Shown in pieces: positions 8,363 to 15,955 of a stretch of DNA of 42,392 nt. Where the stretch lies: positions 1 to 42,392 of IMG/VR virus record IMGVR_UViG_3300034200_000772. One strand, given 5' to 3'. The DNA comes from a virus. The position numbers were made by a program, and so were the translations under genes. Below the pieces are notes generated by a model. That model was not told the origin of the DNA. It did not search any database and saw only the letters and a list, made by a program, of their open reading frames with translations. Position 1 is the stretch's first letter, and the number at the start of each line of letters is the position of its first letter.

Positions 8363-8684
8363 GTTTCGATACGGCATAACCGCGGAGCAGTTTGACGAGA
8401 TGATTCGTCGCTGCAAAGGCGCGTGCCCTATCTGCCTCAAGAGGCGTCCCCTCGTTTGCGACCACGACCACCACACGGGGGCCGTGCGGGGAGCAATTTG
8501 TCGCATGTGTAACTCGGCCGTCGGGCAGCTGGGTGACTGTCCAGACACACTTCGCAGAGCACTCAATTACTTGGAGGGTGACGATGGGACTGATCGAAAC
8601 GATACGCCGTGCCGCTGGTCTTGGCCGAGTGGAGCGGGAGCCCGCCCCAGTACTCGAACTCCCGTTCGAGCTAGAGCAGGCTGA
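8313..8684 (+). CDS. Recombination endonuclease VII family nuclease
   Basis: A 123-residue protein of the T4 gp49 (endonuclease VII) superfamily, which cleaves Holliday junctions and branched DNA so that packaging can proceed. All key elements are present: YGIT...F near residues 20-27, the zinc pair Cys38/Cys41, the catalytic segment DHDHHTG (Asp50, His51), RG at 59-60, the second zinc pair Cys63/Cys66 and the adjacent Asn67. A C-terminal helix ends near residue 89. The last 35 residues are Arg/Pro/Ser-rich and lie in DNA shared with the next gene, so they may be a passive extension. The gene overlaps the portal by 50 nt and the next gene by 101 nt. A GTG at 8340 is an alternative start. Confidence 0.85.
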   Translation: MARRPPPPEVRRCRNLRFRYGITAEQFDEMIRRCKGACPICLKRRPLVCDHDHHTGAVRGAICRMCNSAVGQLGDCPDTLRRALNYLEGDDGTDRNDTPCRWSWPSGAGARPSTRTPVRARAG

Positions 8685-9255
8685 ACCCGCCCCCTCCGAG
8701 GTGGAGGTGCACACGGTCGAGGAGTACCCGCCGGAACTGCGGCATGCCGGGTCGGAGGCCAAGGCTATATATAGAAGGGCTATGGCGAACGGGGGCGGGC
8801 AGCGGTTCGCCGTCATGTGCGCCCTCCAGACCCCGCCGGGCACGAAGGGCACAGACCGCACGTTTTTCGAGGGGAAATACGCCGGGGGCGATCTGGACAA
8901 GCTCCCCGAGAAGCAGGCCAAGCGGCTGCTTTCCGACGCCAAGAAGGCCGGGATCAGCACCACTGGCAAGACCTACATCAGCGGGCTGGCCGACAAGCGG
9001 GGTGGCGGCGATCCCGAGGCGTGGGTTTCCGACAGCCACGACGTGCTCCGGGTCGCCAAGAAGCGGAAGCTCGAACTCAAGGGGGCCATCAACTACACGC
9101 CCCCGGAGCCAGCTGGGCCTCCCAAGCGCGTGGACATCAACCCCAAGCTGGTCAAGCAGCTGGCCGCGGGGGAGATGCAGAAGAACCCCGGCCTGACCCG
9201 CAAGAAGGCCGAGGAAATCGTGCGTGCCAAGCACACCCTAAAGCGGACGCTCTGA
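8584..9255 (+). CDS. Hypothetical protein downstream of endonuclease VII
   Basis: A 223-residue product. The ATG at 8584 is preceded by GGAGG (8573-8577) at good spacing; a longer upstream start in the same frame (8533) would lie deep in the endonuclease gene and lacks this support. Residues 1-50 are helical and acidic. Residues 55-150 hold a conserved-looking globular part with RRAMANGGGQRF, GKYAGGDL and a Lys-rich helix. The C-terminal 45 residues are basic and helical. No catalytic motif or known family is recognised. It closes the packaging block before a conserved intergenic element, so a virion or packaging role is possible. Confidence 0.65.
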   Translation: MGLIETIRRAAGLGRVEREPAPVLELPFELEQAEPAPSEVEVHTVEEYPPELRHAGSEAKAIYRRAMANGGGQRFAVMCALQTPPGTKGTDRTFFEGKYAGGDLDKLPEKQAKRLLSDAKKAGISTTGKTYISGLADKRGGGDPEAWVSDSHDVLRVAKKRKLELKGAINYTPPEPAGPPKRVDINPKLVKQLAAGEMQKNPGLTRKKAEEIVRAKHTLKRTL

Positions 9256-9273
9256 TCTGCCGCCTTTGTCGCC

Positions 9274-9297
9274 TGCCGGGCCATAAACCCGGTAGGA
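9274..9297 (+). promoter_or_regulatory. Conserved 24-nt intergenic element, copy 1
   Basis: The first of two near-identical 24-nt elements, beginning TGCCGGGCCATAAACCCG. It can fold into a short hairpin (CCGGG, 7-nt loop CCATAAA, CCGGG complement) and ends in TAGGA, which doubles as the Shine-Dalgarno of the next ATG 7 nt downstream. The second copy at 24248-24271 differs at one base. It could be a phage promoter, an operator or a translational signal; the sequence alone does not decide. Confidence 0.55.
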
Positions 9298-9304
9298 CAC
9301 AAAC

Positions 9305-9631
9305 ATGGGAGGCCAGATGGCACGCATGGAGCGGAACTCGGGAGTCTTCCCGATCAAGATCACTGCCGACGCGGCAACCTCGCAGGTCATTCCCTACGGG
9401 GCATCTGCGGGCGGCATCTTCATCTGCACCGACGGTGCGGGGAAGGTGACGTGGAATGTCGTCGGCAAGCCCGGCGATACGCCCGCTCCGCTGTTCGACT
9501 CAAAGAACAACCCCGTCGAGAGCGACGTGGCGGCTGGCAACGCTGTCGAGCTTCCGGCGGCACTGTTCGCCTCCAGCTACATCATCGGCAGCGGCTGCGA
9601 CTGCGAAGGCTACCTCTGCGTGTCGGGGTGA
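9305..9631 (+). CDS. Small beta-rich virion-type protein
   Basis: A 108-residue product that looks entirely beta-stranded, with Gly/Ala/Val-rich alternation, and ends with a short Cys-containing tail (GCDCEGYLC, three Cys in nine residues). It is the first gene of the tail-fibre block and lies just after the conserved 24-nt element, whose AGGA is placed 7 nt before this ATG. A second ATG at 9317 has GGGAGG 4 nt upstream and gives a product four residues shorter; the sequence does not decide between them. It may be a decoration or fibre-base protein. No family recognised. Confidence 0.55.
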   Translation: MGGQMARMERNSGVFPIKITADAATSQVIPYGASAGGIFICTDGAGKVTWNVVGKPGDTPAPLFDSKNNPVESDVAAGNAVELPAALFASSYIIGSGCDCEGYLCVSG

Positions 9632-9634
9632 CCC

Positions 9635-9790
9635 GTGCCGCACTCCCAAGTCACCCTAACGAATACCGAGGACTCGGGGGGGACGGTAGCCCCGCCGCCC
9701 GCACCAATCACCTACCGCATTCTCCAAGAGAACGCATTCATCCTCCTGACTGAAGACGGCAAGCCACTCAGGAAAGAACAGAACACCTAA
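9635..9790 (+). CDS. Small 51-residue protein with GTG start
   Basis: A short frame filling the gap between two virion genes. It starts at GTG 9635, three bases after the previous stop and with GGGGTG upstream, and ends at TAA 9788-9790, which overlaps the next ATG as TAATG. The 51-residue product has a Thr/Pro/Gly-rich N-terminal half with a PPPAP segment. Its C-terminal half (ITYRILQENAFILLTEDGK) looks like a beta-hairpin. Exact fit into the gap, the coupled stop/start and sensible composition support a real gene; the function is unknown. Confidence 0.55.
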   Translation: MPHSQVTLTNTEDSGGTVAPPPAPITYRILQENAFILLTEDGKPLRKEQNT

Positions 9791-10584
9791 TGGCCGACAC
9801 GAAGATATCCGCACTGCCAGCTGGAGCGCCCGCGGCGACGAGCATCCTGCCCGTCGTCAACGGCACCACCACGCAGCGAGTGACGGTGCAGCAGCTGCTC
9901 GACATCGTCGGCACGGTAGAGGGCCCAGCTGGCCCAGCTGGCCCAGCTGGCGCTGACGGGCCTGCTGGCGTGGACGGCGAGAGCGTCACCGTCTTCGATG
10001 GAGCAGCCGAGCCGACGGCCCTGCGAGTCGGCGATGTCTGGCTCGCCCCTACACCGGGCGGCGAGACGGCGCTTCGCGTCTGGTCGGGCACTGCGTGGGA
10101 TGAAGTTGCTGCCAGCTGCAACGACGCGCACATCGTGTCCGCCATTGAACCGCCGCCGGGCACTGAGATCGGCCAGCTGTGGATCGACCCAGACGGCGAA
10201 CTCACGGTCACGCCCGGCTCGGTAGACGTGCTGGCTGCCATCAAGGGTCAGGTCATCGCCCCGAAGGCTATCGACCTCGACGGGCCGCACACGCTCTACA
10301 TCACGGCGAACCCAGACGGCACGGCCAAGCTCACGCTCCGGGTGGACGGCACTCCGCTGCGGGCCATCACAGAAGAGAACGTAGCCACAGAGGAATGGGT
10401 GCTCGCCAACAGCGGCAGCATTCATGTCGGCCCGGCTGCCCCAGCCAACAGCAACCTTCTGTGGTTCGACCCGGCTGGTGCCGGTGGCGATGGCGGCGTC
10501 GTCCCCGGCCGTGAGCCACCGTTCGTGGTTTCCGAATTTGCCCCACTGACCACCTCAAGCATCTGGATCAATCCCAAGGGTTAG
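9790..10584 (+). CDS. Collagen-like tail-fibre protein 1
   Basis: A 264-residue protein starting MADTKISALP, an opening common in phage fibre proteins, with translation coupled by TAATG. A short collagen-like triplet run (GPAGPAGPAGADGPAG, about residues 45-60) follows the N-terminal helix and would form a triple-helical trimer stalk. Downstream are several modules of the kind EPT.....GDVW and IGQLW, which recur in the neighbouring fibre genes, and an internal VWSGTAW. The C-terminus ends WINPKG without an obvious receptor-binding domain, so it may be a connector fibre rather than the tip. The next gene starts 2 nt after its stop. Confidence 0.7.
   Translation: MADTKISALPAGAPAATSILPVVNGTTTQRVTVQQLLDIVGTVEGPAGPAGPAGADGPAGVDGESVTVFDGAAEPTALRVGDVWLAPTPGGETALRVWSGTAWDEVAASCNDAHIVSAIEPPPGTEIGQLWIDPDGELTVTPGSVDVLAAIKGQVIAPKAIDLDGPHTLYITANPDGTAKLTLRVDGTPLRAITEENVATEEWVLANSGSIHVGPAAPANSNLLWFDPAGAGGDGGVVPGREPPFVVSEFAPLTTSSIWINPKG
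9922..9948 (+). repeat. Three tandem 9-nt repeats encoding Gly-Pro-Ala
   Basis: GGCCCAGCT is repeated three times exactly, encoding Gly-Pro-Ala triplets of the collagen-like stalk. The CCA-GCT codon choice places a CAGCTG palindrome at each junction. Exact DNA repetition suggests recent expansion by slippage and a potentially variable stalk length. Confidence 0.85.
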
Positions 10585-10586
10585 CC

Positions 10587-12275
10587 ATGCCTACGCTGAA
10601 CTATTTCGACAAGGACAAGCAGGAGTGGGTTGCCATTCCTCTGGGCGGCGGTAGCGATTCGGTCATTACTGCCCACGACGGCCCGGTTCCAGACGCTGGT
10701 GCCGACACACCCAAGGGGCTGGAAGATGCCTTTGCCGGTCTGGCTGACGGCCTGCACTACTTCAGGGATGCTGGCTCCCTTGTTGCGATTACCCGGCAGG
10801 AATACCAGACCACCATTGCGATCACCGGGCAACTGAACTCACACGTCAAAATCGTCAAGAGTCAGGCGGGACTGCCAACTCCCCAGAATCCGTCCTTGGC
10901 AGTCATGCAGACGCCCGAGGGCCAGTACCTCAAGTTGTCCAGCGATGAGCTGGACAAGCCGTTCGGCAACCCCCAGAGGGTTGACCTGTTCGCTTTGCAG
11001 GGCGGCGAAGGCGGTGTGGTCGATCTGACCAACTACTACACCAAGCAAGAGATTGACTCCAACCTGACGAGCATCACCGATCAGATTTCTGCTATCGGTG
11101 ACCTGAACTTGCTGAACAGCCAACTTCAGGCACTCGCCACCATCACCCAAGATGTGATGGACAAGGTGGACGCCAAGGCTGACAAGACCACCGTCGCCAC
11201 TCTCTCCACCACGCTGATGAACAGCATCACAGAGGTGAAGGCAGACACCTACGCGAAGGCGGAAACGTACACCAAGGTCGAGGTGGACGACGCCATCGCT
11301 GGCATCGTGACCGGCGACCTGTCGCAGGAGCAGATCGACGCGATCATCTCGCAGGTCGGCCCCGTCGATCTGACTGAGTACGCCAAGAAGGAAGACCTGT
11401 CGGGCTATGTCGAGAAGCCGGTAGTCACGCTGATTCAGAACCAGATGCAGACTCTGTTCGACAGCATCTACACCCGCCCCGAATCTGATGACAGGTATGC
11501 TGCCAAGTCGGACAACACCCAGAACCTTCTCGCCAAGACCATTGTGGCCCAAGCGGTTGGGTTTGGTGACTCGGCTCAACCTCCCGTCGCTCTGGCCTAC
11601 ACAGACATTGGAGAGGGATACGGTGAGCGTCTTGTCCTCAACATGGGGCTGACGAACGAATACCTCGTCTACAAGTCCGACCTCGATGCCCTGCTCCCGT
11701 GCATCGACACCAGCCAGTTCTCTACAACTGTCACGGTCGCTGCACTCGACGCCCGCATCAATACCCTTGAGTCCACAAGGGCAACCACGACAACCACTGC
11801 CGCCCTCGACACCCGAATCAAGAGCCTTGAGTCCAAGTCGGCGGCGACATCAAACATCAACGACGCATCCAACGCCGCACTCAAGAAGTCCATCTTGGAT
11901 GCCGTGGCCCTGATGCTTGCCGGTGGAACGAAACAGCCCCCTGCGGACATTGGCTGGACGGCTTGCCGTAATTTCGGCAGCGGAGATCACCCAACCGCAC
12001 AGGCCCGCATGATCGGTGGTGTCATTGAGTTGCGAGGCACACTCTCGTACCCAAGCGGCACGACGGGCGATCAGTCGTTTTGCCGACTTCCTGCGGGTTT
12101 CCCTCTTGCCGAACTCAATGCAAGTGTACCCGCCGCCGCGAAGGTCACTTCCGGCAGTGTGGCAGTTGCGGCCTATGTCACCTTCAGTTCACTCAGTGCC
12201 AACTTAGGCTTCGACACAGCATCCAGAGCCAACGAAATTTTCCTTACCGGCATCAAGGTCAAGGCAGCTTACTAA
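10587..12275 (+). CDS. Long coiled-coil tail-fibre protein with paralogous C-terminal domain
   Basis: A 562-residue protein. Its N-terminal part (residues 1-140) is globular. The central 260 residues are rich in helical stretches with repeated YTKxEhD-type motifs (YYTKQEIDSN, TYTKVEVDDA, EYAKKEDLSG, YTRPESDDRY), the hallmark of trimeric coiled-coil fibre shafts. The last 130 residues, starting near SILDAVALML, are beta-rich. They are clearly paralogous to the C-terminus of the next gene, with shared PP-DI-WT, QARMIGG-IEL, FPLAEL and a final KAAY. The conserved tip is probably the receptor-binding or trimerisation domain. The stop overlaps the next ATG. Confidence 0.75.
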   Translation: MPTLNYFDKDKQEWVAIPLGGGSDSVITAHDGPVPDAGADTPKGLEDAFAGLADGLHYFRDAGSLVAITRQEYQTTIAITGQLNSHVKIVKSQAGLPTPQNPSLAVMQTPEGQYLKLSSDELDKPFGNPQRVDLFALQGGEGGVVDLTNYYTKQEIDSNLTSITDQISAIGDLNLLNSQLQALATITQDVMDKVDAKADKTTVATLSTTLMNSITEVKADTYAKAETYTKVEVDDAIAGIVTGDLSQEQIDAIISQVGPVDLTEYAKKEDLSGYVEKPVVTLIQNQMQTLFDSIYTRPESDDRYAAKSDNTQNLLAKTIVAQAVGFGDSAQPPVALAYTDIGEGYGERLVLNMGLTNEYLVYKSDLDALLPCIDTSQFSTTVTVAALDARINTLESTRATTTTTAALDTRIKSLESKSAATSNINDASNAALKKSILDAVALMLAGGTKQPPADIGWTACRNFGSGDHPTAQARMIGGVIELRGTLSYPSGTTGDQSFCRLPAGFPLAELNASVPAAAKVTSGSVAVAAYVTFSSLSANLGFDTASRANEIFLTGIKVKAAY

Positions 12276-13090
12276 TGACAAGACCATCGCTCTTTCCCAA
12301 CGTCTTTCCCTCTGGCAATACCAGTGCCACGGCCACTGATGCCTACACGAAGGGCGAGGCAGACTCCAAGTATGCCACCACAACCGCACTTGAAGCCACG
12401 CAGCAGATTGTCGCTGCAACGTATGCGGAGAAGACAAAGACCTACACGAAGACTGAGTGCGACGGCAAGTTCCTCACGCTTGTGGATATTGACCAGTTCG
12501 CTTACCGGGCTGACGTTTACACGCAGAAGCAGACCGACGACCGCTTCATGCGGATCGACCAAGCGTTCAGCAAGGTTGACTTCGACAACCAGATGGCGTT
12601 GATGTTGTATTCCCGCAAGCAAGTCGATGACAAGCTGGCGGCGATCAGTCCGCTTGGTGCCAATTCGATTGACGATCCCGCACTGGCTGGATTCAAGACC
12701 TCTATTCTCGACGCCGTGAAGCTGATGCTCGTGGGTGGTACGAAAATGCCGCCGCCCGACATTGATTGGACATGGATGGTGCGCATGGATGGGACGCGAG
12801 AGTCTGTATCTACCGAGATTCAGGCGAGGATGATCGGTGGCTTCATCGAACTCAAGGGCACTCTGGCGTTCGGTGCTGGCATTGGCGAGTGGGTGCCGCT
12901 GCGACTGCCGCCTCAGTTCCCGCTTGCAGAACTGGAATCGAAGTACCCCCTTGCCATGCGGCTTGTTGGCACGGCTGTCACCTACGGATTCTGCACGATT
13001 CACCAGAATAATCGTGACATCAAAGTTAGTCCCGGCGCACGCTCAAGCGAGGCGACATTCTCAGGCATTCGCTGGAAGGCGGCTTACTAA
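12275..13090 (+). CDS. Short tail-fibre paralogue of the preceding gene
   Basis: A 271-residue protein starting at the ATG embedded in TAATG at the previous stop. A longer upstream frame from 12080 is open, but it would overlap the previous gene by almost 200 nt and reads Cys/Arg-rich there, so the coupled start is preferred. It has a short shaft with YTKGEADSKY, YTKTECDGKF and YTQKQTDDRF motifs and a C-terminal domain (from about residue 145) matching the tip of the preceding fibre. It looks like a duplicate with a shortened shaft. No strong Shine-Dalgarno is visible, so expression probably depends on translational coupling. Confidence 0.75.
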   Translation: MTRPSLFPNVFPSGNTSATATDAYTKGEADSKYATTTALEATQQIVAATYAEKTKTYTKTECDGKFLTLVDIDQFAYRADVYTQKQTDDRFMRIDQAFSKVDFDNQMALMLYSRKQVDDKLAAISPLGANSIDDPALAGFKTSILDAVKLMLVGGTKMPPPDIDWTWMVRMDGTRESVSTEIQARMIGGFIELKGTLAFGAGIGEWVPLRLPPQFPLAELESKYPLAMRLVGTAVTYGFCTIHQNNRDIKVSPGARSSEATFSGIRWKAAY

Positions 13091-13094
13091 CATC

Positions 13095-13388
13095 ATGGCA
13101 GCACTCTTCTACTGGTCAGGCACAGAATGGTTACCAATTGCAACTGGTGGCGGTACGCCCGGCCCCGCTGGCCCAGCTGGTGCCGACGGCAGGTCGATCA
13201 ACGTGTTCGTGCAGGCAACGCAGCCGACGACGCCGAACGTGGGCGATCACTGGATTAACGAAACCGCCGCTCGGACATATGTCTCCGTTGACGCGATGGT
13301 GGCGTATCCGACCTTCGACACGAAGACATACCCGAGCCTCGACTCTCTGAAGACCTACCCTTCCCTAGATGACGTGAAAGGATCGTGA
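13095..13388 (+). CDS. Small collagen-like tail-fibre module protein
   Basis: A 97-residue protein with ATG 4 nt after the preceding stop. A longer frame from 12837 is open but overlaps the previous fibre. The start MAALFYWSGTEW carries the W-x-G-x-x-W motif also found in the next two genes. A short GPAGPAGADG collagen segment, one QPTTPNVGDHW module and two TYPSLD repeats near the C-terminus follow. It lacks a receptor-binding domain, so it may be a fibre connector or a remnant of a larger fibre. Confidence 0.6.
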   Translation: MAALFYWSGTEWLPIATGGGTPGPAGPAGADGRSINVFVQATQPTTPNVGDHWINETAARTYVSVDAMVAYPTFDTKTYPSLDSLKTYPSLDDVKGS

Positions 13389-13389
13389 C

Positions 13390-13992
13390 ATGGCCGACGC
13401 ATTGATCTGGACAGGATCACAGTGGATTTCGCTCCGCGGCCCAGCTGGAGCCGACGGCGCTCCCGGCGTGGCGGGCGCAGACGGCGCGGACGGTCAGGAC
13501 GGTGCGCCGGGCTTGCCGGGGGCCGACGGGGCCGACGGTGCTCCGGGTGCGAAGGGCGACAAGGGCGATGCCGGTGCCGACGGCAAGGACGGCAAGGACG
13601 GCGCGGGCGTATCCATCGTCGGCCCGCTGACCGCCTACCCGCCGACCGCGACTCCCGAAGCTGGTGAGATGTGGATCGTGGCTGATCCGATTCCGCCGGG
13701 AGTGCCCGCAAGCGCCGAAGGCCCAGCTGTCGCTGGCGACGGCATCGTGTGGAACGGCACGTCCTACGAGAACGTCGGTCGGATTCAGGGCCCAGCTGGC
13801 CCCGCTGGCAAGGACGGCAAGGACGGTGCCGATGGTGCCGATGGTGCAGACGGTGCAGACGGTGCGCCCGGTGCCAAGGGTGACACGGGTGCGCCGGGTG
13901 CCGACGGTGCGGACGGCCTCAACTACGAGGTCTACACGCAGGCGACCGAGCCGACTGCGCAGCGTGCCGGTGCCATCTGGTTCCAAGTCTGA
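13390..13992 (+). CDS. Collagen-like tail-fibre protein 2
   Basis: A 200-residue protein beginning MADALIWTGSQW, with AAAGGA as Shine-Dalgarno inside the preceding gene's end. Two long collagen-like Gly-X-Y stretches (about residues 17-74 and 134-181) rich in GAD, GKD and GAP triplets flank a central module with ATPEAGEMW and VWNGTSYENV. The end carries one EPTAQRAGAIW module. Such Gly-X-Y runs form triple-helical rods in phage fibres. The repetitive DNA makes length variation by slippage likely. It appears to be a stalk without a recognisable tip domain, perhaps joined to the next gene's product in the fibre. Confidence 0.7.
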   Translation: MADALIWTGSQWISLRGPAGADGAPGVAGADGADGQDGAPGLPGADGADGAPGAKGDKGDAGADGKDGKDGAGVSIVGPLTAYPPTATPEAGEMWIVADPIPPGVPASAEGPAVAGDGIVWNGTSYENVGRIQGPAGPAGKDGKDGADGADGADGADGAPGAKGDTGAPGADGADGLNYEVYTQATEPTAQRAGAIWFQV

Positions 13993-14008
13993 CCCCGAGA
14001 GGTGCTGA

Positions 14009-15514
14009 ATGCCCGCGACGAAGATTTGGAACGGTACAGCATGGGTTGACCTCGCCGGGCCGCAAGGCCCGGCGGGGCCGACCGTCGTCTCGGCCGATGC
14101 GGGCAATGCCTCTCGGCTCGGCACCGACGGGAAGCTCTACACGCCAACCGTCACGCCCCCCGCAGCCGCAACGACGGCCCCGCTGAACCCAGCGGCTACC
14201 GCAGCCGTTGGCACTTCGCTCGCCTATGCCCGTGCCGATCACGTTCACCAGTTGCCGATAGCCACGGCGACCGTTGTGGGTGGCGTGAAGCAGGGCACGA
14301 ACATCACCATTGCGGCTGACGGGACTATCTCCTCGTCCGCTGGCGGAATCTCGCAGGCCGATGCCGATGCCCGCTATGTGAACATCACTGGCGACACGAT
14401 GACGGGTGGCCTGACAACGACTTCGATCACGGCAGGCCCAGCCAGAAGTGTGTTCTCGGCCAACAACGAGCAGTATGGGATTGGCGTGAAGTACGCCCCT
14501 GCGGGTGGCGCAGTCTATTTCGGTGCAGCCAGTGCGTCAGCGACACCGGATGCTGTAATCAGCGGTGCGGGCGGTTCGCCGCTGATGACCCTGACAAACG
14601 GGGGCAACGTCGGCATCGGGACTGCGAGCCCGCAGCACCGACTTGACGTTGAAGGCATCGCAAGCGTTCACGGCTTGTCGATAGACTCCAATGACACGAA
14701 CGGGGGGCATATCTCTGCCGAGCCCGCTGGCCTTAGCGTATGGCGGGGCAAGTGGGGAACCGGCGACCTGATTGGGTGGTGGCGTTCGGACGCACTGGAG
14801 CATTATTCAGACAACTCAGTGTCGTTTGTGGGTTCTACGTGTGCCGACACGACGAATGCAGGAAGTTTTGCGTGTGTTCGGGCTTATCACGTTTCTTCCG
14901 GCTCAGTGCAACTAATTGCCTATCCCGGCGGCGGGCACTACGCATACAGCGACGGCACCGGCGGGACTTTCAACATAGGCACAGCCAGCACGAAAGACCT
15001 TTACCTTTACACGAACAACGCCAATAGGCTCTTGGTCTCAAAGGATGGGCCTGCAACTGCATACTCGTCTTGGACGTTTACGCAGAACGCCACGTTCCAA
15101 GGCACGACCAATACATTCCCTGCCCGCTCGATCAATAACAACGCCGTTGCCTTTGCGACCCCCAAGCAGATCAACGTCGCGGCCTACACGGTGGTGGCGG
15201 CTGACGCGGGCACCATCCTTTGGAATGTTCACACCGCAGCCGATGCCTTTATCAATCTGCCGACCGACGCCGAGGCTGCCATCCCCGTGGGAGCCATCAT
15301 CCGCATCATGGCCGACACGACGAGGCTGACGTACATACGCCCCAACGCGGGGGCTTCCTTGTTTTGGCAGGCATCGTCATCTGGGTCTTTCCCCGACAAC
15401 AGCACTAGGCAGGGTGGAAGCGGCCCCACCTTTGCGACTCGCCCGCTTGGCCGCTTGTCCTTGACTCAGGTTGTCAAGGTGGCCGCAAACACTTGGTATC
15501 ACTTCCCGAACTAA
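14009..15514 (+). CDS. Large tail-fibre/tailspike-like protein
   Basis: A 501-residue protein starting MPATKIWNGTAWVDL, sharing the W-x-G-x-x-W opening of its neighbours, followed by a short collagen-like GPQGPAGP. A YARADHVHQLP segment (about residues 73-83), often seen in phage fibre proteins, is followed by DADARYVNITGDTMTG, another widespread fibre motif. The middle is beta-rich and resembles fibre knob or intramolecular-chaperone-adjacent regions (GNVGIGTASPQHRLDV). The last 130 residues form a beta domain paralogous to the next two genes, ending KVAANTWYHFPN. It is the most likely receptor-binding fibre of the array. Confidence 0.75.
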   Translation: MPATKIWNGTAWVDLAGPQGPAGPTVVSADAGNASRLGTDGKLYTPTVTPPAAATTAPLNPAATAAVGTSLAYARADHVHQLPIATATVVGGVKQGTNITIAADGTISSSAGGISQADADARYVNITGDTMTGGLTTTSITAGPARSVFSANNEQYGIGVKYAPAGGAVYFGAASASATPDAVISGAGGSPLMTLTNGGNVGIGTASPQHRLDVEGIASVHGLSIDSNDTNGGHISAEPAGLSVWRGKWGTGDLIGWWRSDALEHYSDNSVSFVGSTCADTTNAGSFACVRAYHVSSGSVQLIAYPGGGHYAYSDGTGGTFNIGTASTKDLYLYTNNANRLLVSKDGPATAYSSWTFTQNATFQGTTNTFPARSINNNAVAFATPKQINVAAYTVVAADAGTILWNVHTAADAFINLPTDAEAAIPVGAIIRIMADTTRLTYIRPNAGASLFWQASSSGSFPDNSTRQGGSGPTFATRPLGRLSLTQVVKVAANTWYHFPN

Positions 15515-15517
15515 ATC

Positions 15518-15946
15518 ATGCCAACAGAGCCCGCAATCCCGACGCAGATACGGCCCGTCAGGGGGCTCAATGCAGCCGCCTATACGTTTGTGGCTGACGA
15601 TGCAGGCGGCATTGTCATCAACAGCAATACCGCCAGCGATACCGTCTACACGATCCCGCCCGATTCTCAGGTGGACTTCCCCATCGGCACCGAGATCAAG
15701 ATTCTCGACAACACGCCGCGAATCACCTTCGTGCAGTCTGGGGCGGGCGTGAGCCTGTTCTTCAATGACGTTACTACCGGCACGGCACCCGCGACCATCG
15801 TTGGCCCCAATCAGGGCCGAACGTACCGAGAGCCGCCTGCCGTAAAGCGGGGTGGTCTTGGGGCTCGCTCCCGCATTACGGGCGCACACACCTTGACCAG
15901 AATCATCAAGGTTGGCCCTAACCTCTGGTCGCACTTCCCGAACTAG
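15518..15946 (+). CDS. Stand-alone tail-fibre tip domain, paralogue 2
   Basis: A 142-residue protein consisting almost entirely of the C-terminal domain of the preceding fibre. It shares a DDAGG segment, an alternating strand region, GAGVSLFF (compare GASLFW) and the terminal IIKVGPNLWSHFPN. It lacks a shaft, so it could cap the fibre, form a separate small trimer, or be a cassette exchangeable by recombination. Its ATG lies 3 nt after the previous stop, with no strong Shine-Dalgarno. Confidence 0.65.
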   Translation: MPTEPAIPTQIRPVRGLNAAAYTFVADDAGGIVINSNTASDTVYTIPPDSQVDFPIGTEIKILDNTPRITFVQSGAGVSLFFNDVTTGTAPATIVGPNQGRTYREPPAVKRGGLGARSRITGAHTLTRIIKVGPNLWSHFPN

Positions 15947-15955
15947 GACGGCATC

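Noticed and set aside
12080-12274. Upstream extension of the 271-aa fibre gene
   Set aside because: It would overlap the preceding fibre by almost 200 nt with Cys/Arg-rich residues, while a coupled ATG at 12275 fits the operon logic.
13440-13920. Possible CRISPR-like repeat array
   Set aside because: The repeats are in-frame 9-nt Gly-X-Y codon triplets of a collagen-like fibre, without spacers.
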